The notes beneath the pieces were generated by a model. That model was not told the DNA's origin. It did not search any database and saw nothing but the letters and a program-made list of their open reading frames with translations. Below are positions 22,575-59,429 of a DNA stretch of 64,000 nt, piece after piece (positions within the stretch are counted from its first letter, which is position 1; every line of letters starts with the position of its first letter). The position numbers were made by a program, and so were the translations under genes. The DNA comes from Batillaria attramentaria (Eukaryota > Mollusca > Gastropoda > Batillariidae), in assembly GCA_018292915.2 (NCBI GenBank), contig JACVVK020000033.1, positions 2,246,001 to 2,310,000 of the forward strand, given 5' to 3'.

Positions 22575-22686
22575 ATGAAGGAGAAAGAATCAACTGTACA
22601 ATGAGAAACTGGGCTTTAGGGATAACCACAAATTCTCATGAACATGATATAGTCTCTCGTTGTACAGTTGATTCTTTCACCTTCAT
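22575..22686. repeat. 36-bp inverted repeat (hairpin)
   Basis: Arms at 22575-22610 and 22651-22686 pair at 33 of 36 positions, sharing AAGAATCAACTGTACAA and its complement, around a 40-nt loop. It could be a small foldback MITE or a transcribed hairpin. No clear flanking duplication. Confidence 0.8.
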
Positions 22687-22878
22687 TTATGTATTTTTCT
22701 TTACAGTGTGTGTGTATAAGTCCGTGATTAATTGATATTGATACAAATGGCATTGGAATTGACATTAATTATTACTTGAGAGCTGATTATGCTCCGGTCT
22801 TGTAACTGTGTGGGAGTAATGGATTTCCTGCTGTTTAAATCAAATCACATATTGGTCACACTCTCAGCTGATAAATGG

Positions 22879-23051
22879 GGGAGCTGGGGTGGTCGAATGG
22901 TAGAGCGTTGGACTTCTAATGCTCGGGTCGTGAGATTGATCCCGGCTGGGGCCAAATATTTGTGCTGGCTTTTTCATCGTTGCCCCGCCTTTGATATCAC
23001 CCTATTTGGTGGAAAAGGACGTTAAACCCCCAAACACCCACCCACCCACCC
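22879..23051 (+). mobile_element. SINE family A, intact with 16-bp target duplication
   Basis: Same head, body and GGACGTTAAACCCCCAAAC tail as the copy at 19044. CTCAGCTGATAAATGG flanks it exactly at 22863-22878 and 23052-23067. The perfect 16-bp duplication indicates a fairly young insertion by LINE machinery. Confidence 0.92.
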
Positions 23052-23067
23052 CTCAGCTGATAAATGG

Positions 23068-46619
<23,552 letters not shown>

Positions 46620-49600
46620 CTGTGGTGTGTCGTAGTTGCATGTGTGGTGATGACGATACTGTGGCAGATACGCACACAGTTCCCACTGAGACGCGTGTGA
46701 CTGACTGTCGGTGTAATGTTGCTGTATCAGGATACATGCACACGAGCAAGAGTAATGCATAACATCAACAGCACACTTCAGTCAGGCTGCTCTGCGCCAA
46801 AAAATCAATGTTGCACAAATCTGCATCATTGCAACAAGTGTGATGACGATGATTGGCCATTTGTATAGCGCTACAAGAAAACTTCCATGCAGTAAGCATG
46901 CTCGCGGCGCCTTTTGGATTTGGGGAAGAAAAAAAAAGTGAGAGAGAAAAAGAGAGAATTAGAACTGAGAGGAAAGATGCGTCGAGGTTCCGCTTGAAGG
47001 TCATGACTGACGCAGAACCTGACTTGAGGTGAGCTGGCAAGTTGTTCCAGAGGCAAGGAGCTGCACTCTTGAAAGCCCGTGCACCAGAGAAAGTGTCCAT
47101 CTTTAATTTAGACACTGCACAGCGCTGCATTTAAAATCTGTGTCCATACTATCAGATTTCAAACAGTGGACAGCGCTGCATTCAAAATTTGCCAAGCTAT
47201 CACAGACTGGTGGATATTGAATCCCATTGATGGCAGGGTGGTCTGTCGATAATTGCAGTGTTTGTTGTTTTTTGTTTTTGTTTTGTTTTTTAGGAATTGG
47301 CCATCTAATTTCATTGACTGTAGTGGGCTTCGTTGATATTTCTGGCATATTACAACGGTGTACTTTGTTGAGTTTGAGTACATTTTCCCCTTGCCAAATT
47401 AGGCTATGCCTAGATGGAGTTTGCTGTTCCGGTACCTGTTGTGAAGTAATGAGTACCCCAGGACAATCTAATTCCACTAGACGTAAATAGTCAAGCATCA
47501 GATTTGACTGACTGGTGGAAAGCCTGAGCTGAAGTTTGCAGAGAATCAGCTGAAACTTGGCCTGTTGCCGTTATACCACATTCTGAGAATTTTTTTGGTT
47601 GTCGTTTGTTTTGTTTCAGTTTTTGTTTTGTGGTAAACACTCATCCACTGTGTAGCAATTAGAGCTGCGATTTGCAAAGGGACACCTTTCCAGCCAGTGT
47701 CTGTTTTCCCTTGAATTTCAGAAATCGTGCTTGAAAATCGGAGATGTGTCTAAGCGTGTACGTGTAGAAGAGAAGGCATGTTAGAAATCATAAGGTGTTT
47801 TGCATGGCATTGGCGACCCACTTTGCTAAGGCATAAAGTAATACATAAACATGTCCATCATGATGAATATTTAAAGTCTGGTATTTTTGTGCTGTGTCCA
47901 CCTATGTTCGCGGATAATGCACACTAAGGGGAAATACCTGGGGCTCTTCACGCAATTGCTAGATGGAAGTTGTCCCTGTGAACAACATCATTGGAAGCTG
48001 GCTCTGACTGACTGCAAACATACCTAGAGATGCTTGTGTTGACCATAATATGAGTAGAAACTAGATCAACAGCAGTGAGCATTGCAGAAAAATTATCTGC
48101 AGAAAATACTCAAAGGCTCAACAGATGTAGAATCACTCCTCTTCTTTTTTTGTTGGGGGTGAAGTTGGGGAAAGGAGGTTAGAGAGTAAGGTAAAAAGTC
48201 CAAAATTAGCAGTTGCATACTTGTACTGTATTTCTGGTTTTAAGTTTAGATGTTAGTTGTTGAACGTTTGTTGTATGCTTGTTATTGTACATTGTTACTT
48301 ATACTGCCTTCACTGTGATCTATGTATCCTACTTAACTTGCAGTAGACGCTGAGGATGAATGAAGTGAAATTTATTTTTTAAACAATATATAGAATGTGT
48401 TTGTGTGTGTGTGTGTGAAAGAGAGAACACGGCATGTGTCACATTTTTTATTCTAGCAGACATCCAGGATATTGTTTGTTTGTTTTAAATTAGGGAGCCC
48501 TTATGTATTTTTTTTTCTTCAAAACTGTGCAGCACGTTCCATTTTTTGTCTGTCACTTTTCTAAAAAGGTTCTTCACACTAGAATTTCCAGGTTTTTCTG
48601 TTTGTTGTTTTGTTGCATTTCTTGTGTAACAGTATCTGTTATCCACAGTTGTAAAATTGAATGTTAAGCCCATAGCATTACTCAGGTCTCTCCCCCACCC
48701 CCACTTTTTTTTTTTTTTTTTTTTTTTCTTGTTTGATTTGTGCTCTCATATTGGTGTTGCAAATTTTGACCTTTTTGTAGCCAAAACTTATTGTATGACT
48801 TTGCCTGATGAAAATGTGCATTTCGCATTTCTTACTTGTGAAGAGAAGTGCAGTAGAAAACTTGCTGGGAAAGTGCTGGATGTATGCTCCCATTCTGAGT
48901 GAATGCATACAGAGTGTTTGTTTTCCCCAGGTTTGTGTTGTGATTATGCATGCAGTTGGACTGTACATGAAAAACGCAATACATTAAATATAATTACTGA
49001 TTGTTTCCTTACATTTATTCCTGTTCTCCAGTGAAGTTGCGCATAATCTTTTTGAAAAAAAAAATGCATTTACCAGAGGTTTGGAGACTCAGTTTCTGCC
49101 TTGCATGCAGGGGGAGAAAATACTACTCTTCTACTGTAACTTTTCTTCTTGTTATATTTCAATTGGCTGTATTTTTTTTGTTTGGTAGTCCTGTTCTGTT
49201 ACAGGTATATGTAGAAATGTATCCAAATTGGGTATAGAGGCAAGAGCTGTATGTGTCATGTAGGCCCTTTACAAGTTTTTTTTTTTTTTTTTTTTTGCTT
49301 TGAGGGCTGTAGTCATGTGCATTTTGTTGTGTTTAGAGTATGTCTGTGAATGAAGCATCTAATTTCTCTGTCACTGGAGATACGATATCCTGTTGTATGT
49401 GTTCATTGCGTGTGAACATTCTTCTCTGGGTTTTGCTTTTCCATCACTTCGGCTATAGCATTCATTCCGCAATACCATAAGGTGCCATTCAAAAGCTTTA
49501 ATGATAATGTGACCATCATTCCTGGTGTGAACTGTGTGAAGGGGAAAAGCCCAAAACAGAAACAACAAAAAAAAGGAAAACCAAACATGAGACACTTTCT

Positions 49601-50232
49601 CAAGCAGGTATGATTATATACCTATATGTGTGACTTCTTATGACTCCATTTATAGTGCGTGATGTTTGGAGCAGTATGCATGCATATCTTGTTTTTTTTG
49701 TCAGTAACGGTCTTATTTTGTCTTCACAAGCAGCTTACCCAGGGTGGATCAGGGATTGGGAAAGATTTGGCCAAACAGAAAAGTCACCGGTAGCTAACCT
49801 TTTCTCGGTTGTGTACATTTATAGCCTGTGTCCGGTCTTCTCTTCTGACGAACAATTCCATGTATTACAATTACTAACATGCACTGCGTTTCCAGATGTT
49901 TACCATCTCATCTATTGGTCAGGCTGGGGAATTTCAGTCATTCGGCAGTTTTCAGCCAAATTTCCTATTCTTTCAGCCCCCCAAAATTAAGTTTCAGCCG
50001 AAGAAAAGGCCAGAGGGAAAAAGATTGCACAGTCATGTGTGGATACATGTAATGCCATATGGCACAGTCTAATTTCATTTTTGAATACTTGCATGTCAGG
50101 ACCAAGGCAGTATTTCTACTTTTTGGTGCTAGAAGAGGCTACTAACACCAGGCTGTTTTCTCAAGTGGGGCATTGCCCCCGTAGTCCCCCAGGAGGGTGT
50201 TGCCTCTGCACCCCGGACTAGGTTTCAGTCAT
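46620..50232 (+). other. FAM135 3' UTR and downstream spacer
   Basis: No coding exon beyond the FAM135 stop was recognised. An ATTAAA near 48984 is one possible poly(A) signal. A LINE fragment lies at 46845-47130. T-rich runs occur at 48706-48727 and 49277-49296. The stretch 49735-50222 has a GC-rich end (GGGGCATTGCCCCCGTAGTC) resembling hAT MITE interiors, but no matched ends. Confidence 0.45.
46845..47130 (-). pseudogene. LINE 3' fragment
   Basis: Minus-strand frame with FSGARAFKSAAPCLWNNLP, AHLKSGSASVMTFKRNL and DASFL, the same post-RT tail motif (RAF..AAP.LWN.LP, FK..L) as the fragment at 44655 but from a different element. It is followed by a GTAGCGCTATACAAATGGCC-type 3' tail. Lies within 230 bp of the FAM135 stop codon. 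Confidence 0.7.
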
Positions 50233-50297
50233 TTTTTGGCTCCCTTGTGTAACAATGGGAGTCTATGTATTAACCCTCCGTCGTCTGTCTGTCTGTC

Positions 50298-50358
<61 letters not shown>

Positions 50359-51360
50359 AGAAAACTTTAACGTTGTCATTTTCTCAGAATCTACAAACAG
50401 TAGAGGCACCAAACTTGGCATGCTGATAGACTAGCACAAGACCTTTCAAAACATATCATTTTGAATGACCTTGACCCAAGGTCAAGGTCACTAAAGCTCT
50501 CTGTTTGAAAATTTTACATTGGCATTTTCTCGTAATCTACAAATGCCAGAGGTTTTAAACTTTGCATGATGATAGACATTGATAAGAACTTTACAGATAT
50601 ACATGTAGTCAGTGACCTTCTGTCAAGGTCAAGGCCATACAAGATAGTTTTGTGAAACCTTAACATTGGCATTTTCTCAGAAACAATGAACAGCAGAGGT
50701 GCCAAACCTGGCATGCTGATAGACAGTGATAAGACCTATGCACACATACCATCTTAAATGACCTTTACTGAAGGTCAAGGTCATTGAAACAGTCTGTTTG
50801 GAAATTTTAGATTTGCATTTTCTCAGTATCTAGAAGAATCAGAAGCATCAAACTATGTGCGATGATTGACATTGGCAGCACCTTTACAGACATACCTATG
50901 TTCAGTGACTTTTAGTCAAGGTCAAGGTCATGCAAGCGTTTTTTTTGGAAACTTTAACCTTGGCATTTTCTCCAAAACAACAAACAGTAGAGGCACCAAA
51001 CGAGGCATGATGATAGACAGCAATGAGACCTACCTTTCTGAATGACCTTGACTGAAGGTCAAGGTCATTAAAGCTGTCGTGAATTTTAACATTACTGTTT
51101 TCGGAGGAACTACAAATGCTAGAGGCATCAAACTTGGCATGATGATAGACATTGATGAGATCTCTTTTGAATGACTTTGACCAAAGGTCAAGGCTGTACA
51201 AACTGTTTCGGGGAAAATTGTAATATTGCCAGGAACTCAGAGCGCCAGACACATCACTTAGCATGATACTGGATAGTGATAAGAGCTCTACAAACATTCT
51301 TTTGTGAATGACCTTGACCTGTGTCACAAGGGAGCCATGGAGGCTTCTGCCTCTCTAGTT
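50233..51360. mobile_element. 1.1-kb repeat with AGGTCA palindromes, copy 2
   Basis: Matches copy 1 at 27186-28315 from TTTTTTGGCTCCC to TGCCTCTCTAGTT in the same order and orientation, with a different TG-tract length (50302-50357) and only scattered substitutions and small indels. Flanks differ completely, so the shared block is the mobile or duplicated unit. Confidence 0.85.
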
Positions 51361-53384
51361 CCCTCAGCAATTCCCCAGCCTCACTGGTATGTAGCTTGAG
51401 GTTTGGATCTGACCCAGCCCTTTTGTGGAGAGTAATTAACACACTTCTTTGGATTGCCAAAACCTTTGCCTTGTTTTATGCCCATCTTATTTTTTTTACG
51501 AGCGGCTTTTGATATGTGACCTTTGGAGATGATTTCTGATACCGAGTTTAGAAGTGCTGAGGAAAGAGGGTGCTAGAGAAGACAATCTGATGTTTCTCAA
51601 CATCGACACAAGCAATACCTGGACCGCACAGAATGTTCTGATCATATTTGTGATATTCGTATGTGAAAAAAAAAGAAGCAGAAAATATTGGTAAGCTTTC
51701 TGAAGTGGATGCGGCAGACTGTTGTCATGCCATGACAGGAACAAAACAGTATTTGAATTGAAAGCAAGGTGCATGTTTTTGTTGTTGTTGTCATTTTTAT
51801 TGGGGGGGGGGGGGGGGGGGGGGATTGGAGCATAAATTTATGAATTGGGAGGAGATGCGGGTTGTTATCATCTCTGGTTTTTAAAAATTTGCTATAGATC
51901 ATACAAATGATAATGGTTTCGAAATAGGGTGATCTTTTTTCAATAGCTGTGGACTGGTGCAGATTGGGTGTAACGTAGCCATAGTGGGTTCACCCCTTTT
52001 GAAATTGACCTGTCCTGTGGCGGCCTCACTAGCACTGGATTTAAGGCGTGTGAATTGTCAGTCAGTCAGTTGAATCCTGCGGTAAACAGTTTCCTGCCAC
52101 TGTTACATGTACATGTACAATAAACATCGAGTACATTTCCCCACCGTGTAATGACGGTTTTTGTTTTGGGGAGGATTTTTGCAGCTGGTACTTATTTTAC
52201 TACAGCCATCTTTACCTGCACGTTGCAATCCCACCATATCAAATACCACCATACCAACTGTACATAGTTCGTCCTGTGATTAAACTGTACTGATCACATG
52301 ATGTACATAGATATATCTATAACTTGTGTAAACGTCGGGGCGCGTTATGTGCTTCGATAATTTCTTTACATTGCAGTGCAAATCTAGATTTCCTGGTACT
52401 TGTACTCATGAAACTACAGGGTGAGCTGCAGTATTTTCTGTGGTTGTGTTCACTGATGGTCCAGCGGAGACAAGTAAAAAGATTGAGACAACCAGCTACA
52501 TGTATTTGTAACACACGATTCTGAAGGAGGGATCTTCTATATTTGAATGCTTTCGTCGGTTTTGGTCAGGAAATTGGTGAATCGGAGCCATTTTTGAGAG
52601 ACTGTATTGGAAACTGCGCCAGTCCTGTCACAAATGAATCAAGCACCATTGAAAAATGTCCAGCAAAATGTATTGGTGTACAGATATATGCGATTTTTGC
52701 TTTGGCTTTCAAATCAGTTACTGTCTTCTGTGTATTGGTTCAGAATACACTTTAAAAAAAAAAAAAAAAATGCACGTACTTTGATGGGGGGATGGGGGCA
52801 TGTATAACTTCCTAGACGCTGACATGTGCCTGTGAGTACAGATGCCCTCGAGGGTTCTAGAAAATAGCCTGACTGTGTACTATGCAGCTGGAATGTAGTG
52901 AATTTGTTTGTTTTTGTTCTACTTGAGTTATTCAAGGTGGGAAGCGTATTTATGGAGTTCTTGGTTTGTTCATGAGGCTGAAGGGGAACTGTGCAAATCA
53001 TATGCCTAGCATTGCAATCTGTAAAGGTAACCACATGCAGAAGCGTCTCTTTTTTTTTTTTTATAACTTGTACTAGGTACATTATTTTCTGATTGCAGTA
53101 TTCTGTGAAACTTTTAGTTTTCCTCTTTATCATGGATACATTTAAGAATTCATAGTTCTGTAGTGCTGTGTTTTTCAATACATTCAATATAGAAGAAGTG
53201 TGATATGTACGTTTTTTGTTTATCTCTTGGTTCAGTTTTGTATGATGTACAACAAGCCTTACATTTCACTTTTAGCAGACCGAATATACAGCTTTCATTC
53301 ACACTTGTTTGTGAATGTGTAATGAAATGTGGACTAATTGTGACTCTGTCAGCCACATACTCTGCCAGTATACATGCATTTTGT

Positions 53385-53463
<79 letters not shown>

Positions 53464-53924
53464 AACGAAGCCCCTCTTTCCGTCTGTATGTTTTTCTCTG
53501 TCTCTCTGCTTCTGTGGTGTTAAAATCAGTAGTGAATCATCGTTTTTTTTTCTCTCTCAAATGTATTTTATGAACTTTTCTTGGGTGTGTGTAGATCGGG
53601 CAGCTAAAATTTCTGTTGTTCCCACAATGATGAAGTGGGTGTCAGGACTAATTGCAGTGTTTCCAGACAGCATAATTGTTGGCTAGCTTGCCTTACGTGC
53701 GTACTCCTTCCGACGTTCCTTTCTTCTTCTTCATGCAGATCATGCAGTCACGTATATGAACTGAGTGCGTCAAGAGAATTTCTGTCCGTTCTTTGGTCAT
53801 AATAGCAACTCGGTGTGGAGTGTTGGACGCCACCTGTTTGTGAATGTCTGTGAAGGGTTTGGTGGGTTAGGTAAGGAGAATGGCTCTTTCCAAGCGCTCC
53901 CCTCTTCTCCGGCAAAACCAAACG
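51361..53924. other. Intergenic sequence with no gene recognised
   Basis: Contains a poly-G run at 51801-51823, an AATAAA near 52118 and a (TG)n(GA)n tract at 53388-53462. Open frames seen here are short, not conserved to my eye, and mostly low-complexity. Confidence 0.4.
53388..53462. repeat. (TG)n(GA)n microsatellite
   Basis: About 31 TG units followed by GA units. Confidence 0.95.
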
Positions 53925-54290
53925 TCACCAGTACTGGTGTAGTACCAGTGCACCAGTGTAGCCTGTGTGCCGAACTTCACCAGTGCTGTGGTCTGTGCAC
54001 CCAAACCTCACCAGTACTGTGGTCTGTGTACCGAACACCATCAGTACTGCAGGCGGTTTACCTTACTTCACCAGTACTGTGGCCTGTCTACTTCACCACT
54101 TACGTGGTCTGTGTACCTGACTTCACCAGTACTGTGGCCTGTGTACTTTGTTTAACCGGTACTGTGCTCTGTGTACCTAACTTCACCAGTACTGTGGTCT
54201 GTGTACCGAACACCACCAGTACTGCAGGCGGTGTACCTGACTTCACCAGTACTGTGGTCTGTGTACCGAACCTCATCAGTAATACGGTCT
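53925..54290. repeat. Minisatellite of about 30-bp units
   Basis: Roughly eleven units of the form TTCACCAGTACTGTGG then TCTGTGTACC and a short variable end; some units read CACCAGTACTGCAGGCGG. Because the unit is about 30 bp, the frame stays open and gives a repeated FTSTVVCVPN-type peptide, which I take as an artefact. Confidence 0.85.
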
Positions 54291-54500
54291 TCGGCTTTCC
54301 ATGTCAGTTTACCCAGAAAACCAAAACAAACAAAAACACCCCGAAAATATCAAGTCGTTCACGTTTCGAGATGTTATAGGAGGAATCTCAGCTGTCCGTA
54401 TTTTGTGTCCGTGGTATCTGCTTGTGTGCGACCAGAAGTCGGACTGATAAACCGTCAGATATTGTTTCCTGATTCAGCAACATCTTACTGGGTATTGTAA

Positions 54501-54502
<2 letters not shown>

Positions 54503-54562
<60 letters not shown>
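54503..54562. repeat. (GT)n microsatellite
   Basis: About 30 GT units just right of the minisatellite. Confidence 0.95.
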
Positions 54563-54563
<1 letters not shown>

Positions 54564-55432
54564 CTTCTTGCCTTTTGAAGTGTTCAAAGTTTTTGAAAAG
54601 CAGTAGAGGTACAGTTCTGTGTTCTGCTTTTAGCTTTTTTATCCTAGTCATTAATTCCTTCTGACCGTTTCCTGTATTGTACCAGTTCAGGTCTGCTGTC
54701 AGAAATCAACTCGTAGTCTGTATACTGTATGTCTACTTAAAAAAATCATCACTTGCAAGTTTTTCTTTGAAGTGAACAGTGAATTTGTTTTTCAATTACA
54801 TACACAGACGACACATGAGTATGTGCACATGTGAGATGACATCTTGTCACAGTGCAATTTGAATGGCAAGTTTGCTGGAGAGCACTTGTTGTTTGCCCCA
54901 AGGGAATGGTGGTACTATACACAGCTGAATATTCCCTGATCATTGTATTACATTGTATTACATAGGATTACACTAACAGATCTGATTTAGGGAGAGATGA
55001 GGTTCTCACAATTTACTGCAAGATTTCGAACCTCACACTCTGTACGTCCTTGCATGGTGTGGCTTTTTTTTTGGGGGGGGGGGGGGGGGGACTATTTGTG
55101 TATACAACTTGCATGTGTACCCTTTTTGGAATGTTTGAAGAACAAGGGCTGTTTTAAATTTGAGTTAACGGAATATGTGTTTAGATGTGTTCGCGCGTTT
55201 GTAAATTGTGTGTTCCGCCAGAATGCAAGCAGTCGATTGTTCCTTCCGCCTTATACTCTGGCAACTACCACTGTGCGTCCGACTCGGTCCATTCATGTGT
55301 ATTGTGCACCTGATGAAATGTGTTTATCGTACAAGTACTTACTGAATATTGCCTGCTTGATTAACAGAGTATTGTTGGCTTTGTCCACAAGAAGCCCCCC
55401 ACCTCTCCCGAACCTCCCTCTTCCCATTCTAT

Positions 55433-55572
55433 GTCCAGTTCAATTCAGTTCAATCCAATTCAGTTCAGTGATAACTTTATTTATACCTAGAGGCCAACTA
55501 AGAAGGGTCATGTCGACTGTTGGCTTTTCAGACCTCCGACACAGCCGCAAAATGACAGAAGTCTGACCGAAA
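55433..55572 (-). repeat. Probable LINE 3' end with (TTGAACTGAA)-like tail
   Basis: On the minus strand the sequence reads GGCCTCTAGGTATAAATAAA then GTTATCACTGAACTG followed by repeated TTGAACTGAA-like units, the same design as the AATAAAGTATTCTG plus pentamer tail of the LINE at 61946. No coding part is seen. Confidence 0.45.
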
Positions 55573-56248
55573 ACTATTGAAATTCATTTAAGATTTCACA
55601 AGAGTTTGTCCAGATTAATTAAAATAAAAAAAAGTTGGAGTTTTAATGATTCCTTCAAAATTGACACAAAGTTCCGTCTGCTTGGTGGGCAGGCCTTGCT
55701 GTTGATATAGTGAAGATAGGGAAACTGGCATAGCTGTAGCTATGAAACATCTAGTTTCCAAAAGCACCGCCAGTGTTCTATTTCGTTCCTTCAGTTTTAT
55801 GCGTGGAGGGGTTGAAACTTCCTAAAGTTACCCCCCTTCTCTCAGGACCCTTTATATTTAGATCTAAAGGAAGGGGAGGCAACCACTTATGATTGGTTTA
55901 TGGTGAGGGTCTTTTTGTGGATTTTGTCAGGTTATTTTCTCTAGCACAGTATGTCTACACGTACATGTGATTATCCAAAATATCAGAATTCTGTGTATAC
56001 CTATACTGATGCGTACAGGTTGAACTAAATCCGGCTGTATTACTGTGTGCATCATGACACTATTGTCTAAAAGATCTGTGTACGTTCGGTATGTGATAAG
56101 TCGTCAGACGTATAATTAATAATTATTTGTAAATAAACCTGGAGAGCATGCGCTGATTTTGTTTATTGATTTTTGTTTGTTTGTTCGTTTCTGCTTTTGG
56201 TTCGATGGATCTCTTTACTGTGATGTTCTTGTTCCCTTGAGACGCGGG

Positions 56249-56251
<3 letters not shown>

Positions 56252-56311
<60 letters not shown>
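56252..56311. repeat. (AC)n microsatellite
   Basis: About 30 CA units in intergenic DNA. Confidence 0.95.
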
Positions 56312-56314
<3 letters not shown>

Positions 56315-57327
56315 TAAATTGTACATAAAAATTAATTTACTGCAGAAATAATTCTAGGATGCTACTCTCATTGACATGGAAAAGTACCGTCTTCACAGAA
56401 ACCGGTTCGATCAGTAAATAGAACTATACTCCAGACACAAGTGAAAGGAGAAGTCAAGTCAAGTCAATTAATTCATTGTCTTCAAATGTTTCACAGATAT
56501 CTGGTATGGTGATTTCACTGCACAATAAAATTCGCCGCACAGTATGGGAGATGAGGACTTACACAACTTACAAACTACTGTGACTTCTTACGCTGTTTGT
56601 TCACGGAAACAATGGTACTGGGAACACAACTTTTCCCAAACAAAACAAAAAAGGCTAGGTCCCCTTGCCACGATGGTACATGTATCACTTCTGTCCGTAT
56701 GCGCTGGCCTGGTGTTTCAAAAAAACACATTGCATCTGGCGTTTCACAAGGGGAACAATGTAGAGAAAATTAATATTTGGGAAGATATGCTGCAGTTTTA
56801 ACACTGCAAAGAGACCAGTGCCAACCAGTCCTAAATACTGAATTTTAGAGAAGGACGTAAGTGACCAAACTGCACGGCCGCACAATTCATGTGCATTAAT
56901 TATTTGTATAGGACAACACACCAAACGTTATGAGAGTATTGACCTCAGCAGTTGGTCGTCTTTAGCCAAACAACTGAAGAAGCCACACTATTTTCATAGC
57001 CACTGTCTTTCTTTTGTATGCAAACAGTCAAAGATTTTTTTTTTTTTACTTGTCGTAGAATGCGATATGTGTTCTATAGATCTTCTACCTAATCGTTTGC
57101 CCCTCCTCATCTCCCTCCCATACATACTGCTGGCTAAAAAGCAGACACCAAGAGCTGGCGTACACCTGATGAGCTCTGGTTACATGTGGTTGTCCTGACT
57201 TGAGACAGGAGCATAGTGTACGATTTCCAGTTTTTCCGAAGTCTGGGAGGATGAGGAAATTGCTCGCGTCTGCAACGATGTTTTCTTTCTGTGCAGTTTT
57301 CAGTGAGTATATCTCCTTCAGTTGTGA

Positions 57328-57330
<3 letters not shown>

Positions 57331-57373
<43 letters not shown>
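57331..57373. repeat. (AC)n microsatellite
   Basis: About 21 CA units. About 110 bp further right is a short tandem stretch of AACTTAACT-like units (57481-57545). Confidence 0.95.
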
Positions 57374-57375
<2 letters not shown>

Positions 57376-57545
57376 ACGTGTGTCACACGCGCACTCACAC
57401 AGCACGCTTTCGGACGGTCACACCCACACACGCTCACAAACGCACTCAACAAGTGAATGAATATTTTCGAGGTTTATGCACTAACTTAAACTAACTTAAC
57501 TAATTTAACCAACTTAAACTTAACTAACAACTAATTAAACTAACT

Positions 57546-58709
57546 CATACAGTCAGTTCTGGCCCGTCTACGCGGGTGAAGGGATACGCTCTAGGCACGG
57601 AGCAGGGCTAGAGGGACCAGGGGGGCGACAGCAGCGCACGACACAGACAGGGGTCTCGGGAGGAGGGGAACACTGACTTCCCTGAAATTGTCACACGGTC
57701 TTGGCAGCGGCCTCTTGCCGGTGTCGTCCGTCCGTCTCTGTGCTCAAACCCCACGTCGTGCGTCGACAACCTCCCCGGTGACAAGCCGTGGCGAACTTGC
57801 TCGGCCCGTGCTCAGTACCCGTCCCAGCGCCGCTGAAGGTGGTCCTCCTGGGCGGAGACGCAGACCCCGATGACGAGCGGGAAGGGACGTCCGAGATGAG
57901 AGGAGAAGAGAACAGAATGGAAAAGAAAGGCCTAAAGGCCAAAGTCAGTCCCTTGTTCCAGAACTGTAGTCCCCACACCTACCCCCCGTTATCGATACGC
58001 ATTTGTCGACCCCGTAGTTCCCTCTTGCCAAAACAAAGTTTACAAAGACAGTTGGCCTAAGTGTTTGTAATTAAAATAATTCAATAATTAGACTAGGAAT
58101 AACAACCAAACAATTTACACCTAACTAACATACAGACAAACAACACGCCAAACACACTGGTGCACTGGACCCCGGGTAGCCCACACCCCACCCCGACCAC
58201 ACACGGCTGACTCACGCCCCGCCCGCTACACGCACCCAGAGCGGCGCACTGAATTACGGACCACCTAGGTAATTAGCGACCTACCCGTCCGGCCCACGGC
58301 AACCAGCGTCGAAAATACCCTCGGCGCTGCAACCCGGCTGACTGAACAGCCTAACAACAAATCAGTCGGCGAAACTGATTTCCTCAGCTTCGAACTGAGC
58401 CCCCACAATGAAGTGGCCCCTTGCAAGGATAGCGGGAGAATGCCCGGGACCCTAGCCTACCGGTCGGAAAAGGGTTTACCGGAACGTTCTAGAAAACGCA
58501 CTGCCCGTGCAAACCGATCCCCCCGGAATGCACAGCCCAATCAACCACCCGTGCATCACACAACATAACGGTTAAACATCCACCCGTGCAACAGAAAACA
58601 CAGCAAACAGGGTAAGAACTCCGCCGCAGCGGATACATTTATTGATATAGCTGGATTACAACTTCCACCACCACCCTCTTGCCCTAGGGACCCGAAGCGG
58701 GTCGTGACA
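57546..58709. repeat. GC-rich block of unknown identity, LTR-like features
   Basis: Much more GC-rich than its surroundings. The part 57689-58709 begins TGTCACACGG and ends GGGTCGTGACA, so the terminal TGTCAC/GTGACA are inverted as in an LTR, and a poly(A)-signal-like ATTTATTGATATAGC (minus strand AATAAA) lies inside. The 5-bp flanks do not match and no gag-pol is adjacent, so a solo LTR is only one possibility. Confidence 0.3.
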
Positions 58710-58925
58710 ACTTGATTATTACATTGAACTGAATTAATTATTCAAACTAATCCCTTAGAGAAGACGTTGCTCATGTGAATCCATCGAAGCCTACTATTTT
58801 GCTGTCCATATAGACCTGTCTTAGTTCAATTCATCGATAGTCTGTAGAGTTTGTCGTACATACGAACTAGACTTTTCTACACTGCGTTAGCAGCACGTTC
58901 ATTCTGAGTGCTCACAAAGCAAAAC

Positions 58926-58927
<2 letters not shown>

Positions 58928-58995
<68 letters not shown>
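58928..58995. repeat. (AC)n microsatellite
   Basis: About 34 CA units ending about 65 bp before the first recognised lectin exon. Confidence 0.95.
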
Positions 58996-58996
<1 letters not shown>

Positions 58997-59059
58997 GTGA
59001 AGCTGCTTGTTCCGCTAGGACACGTACCAGCCAATTTTTTTTTCTTTCCGAAGTTGCAG

Positions 59060-59368
59060 CTTTTGTCGGTACAGCCTGGAGCTGGAAACGGTTCTCAGCA
59101 TCGGGTCAGTGTTACGCGCTGTCCGACCTGTATCTCACTGGAGCTGAGTGGAGACAGAACGGGACGGAACACTGCACAACAGCCGGCTTCCAGTCCAGCG
59201 TGATGGAGACCGTGGACATTCTGAACGACATGATGTGGCACCTGGACAGAGCAAAATACTACTGGGTTGGCGCCGGTAAAGGGGAAAATGGTGAGAGATG
59301 CCAAATGGGTGATGGTTTTGACGGACTGAGGTTTGATTGAGGTTGCTAGATCTGCCGGGAGAGCAGAG

Positions 59369-59429
<61 letters not shown>

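Noticed and set aside
49735..50222. Possible further hAT MITE with GC-rich interior
   Set aside because: CAGGGTGGATCAGG at the left has no convincing inverted partner and no flanking duplication was found.
53765..54379. 204-codon frame with repeated FTSTVVCVPN-like peptide
   Set aside because: It coincides with a minisatellite of about 30-bp units; no signal peptide, splice support or similarity.
56655..56801. Hydrophobic MVHVSLLSVCAGLVF peptide as signal exon of the lectin gene
   Set aside because: No donor site in suitable phase follows, and the frame continues without lectin features.
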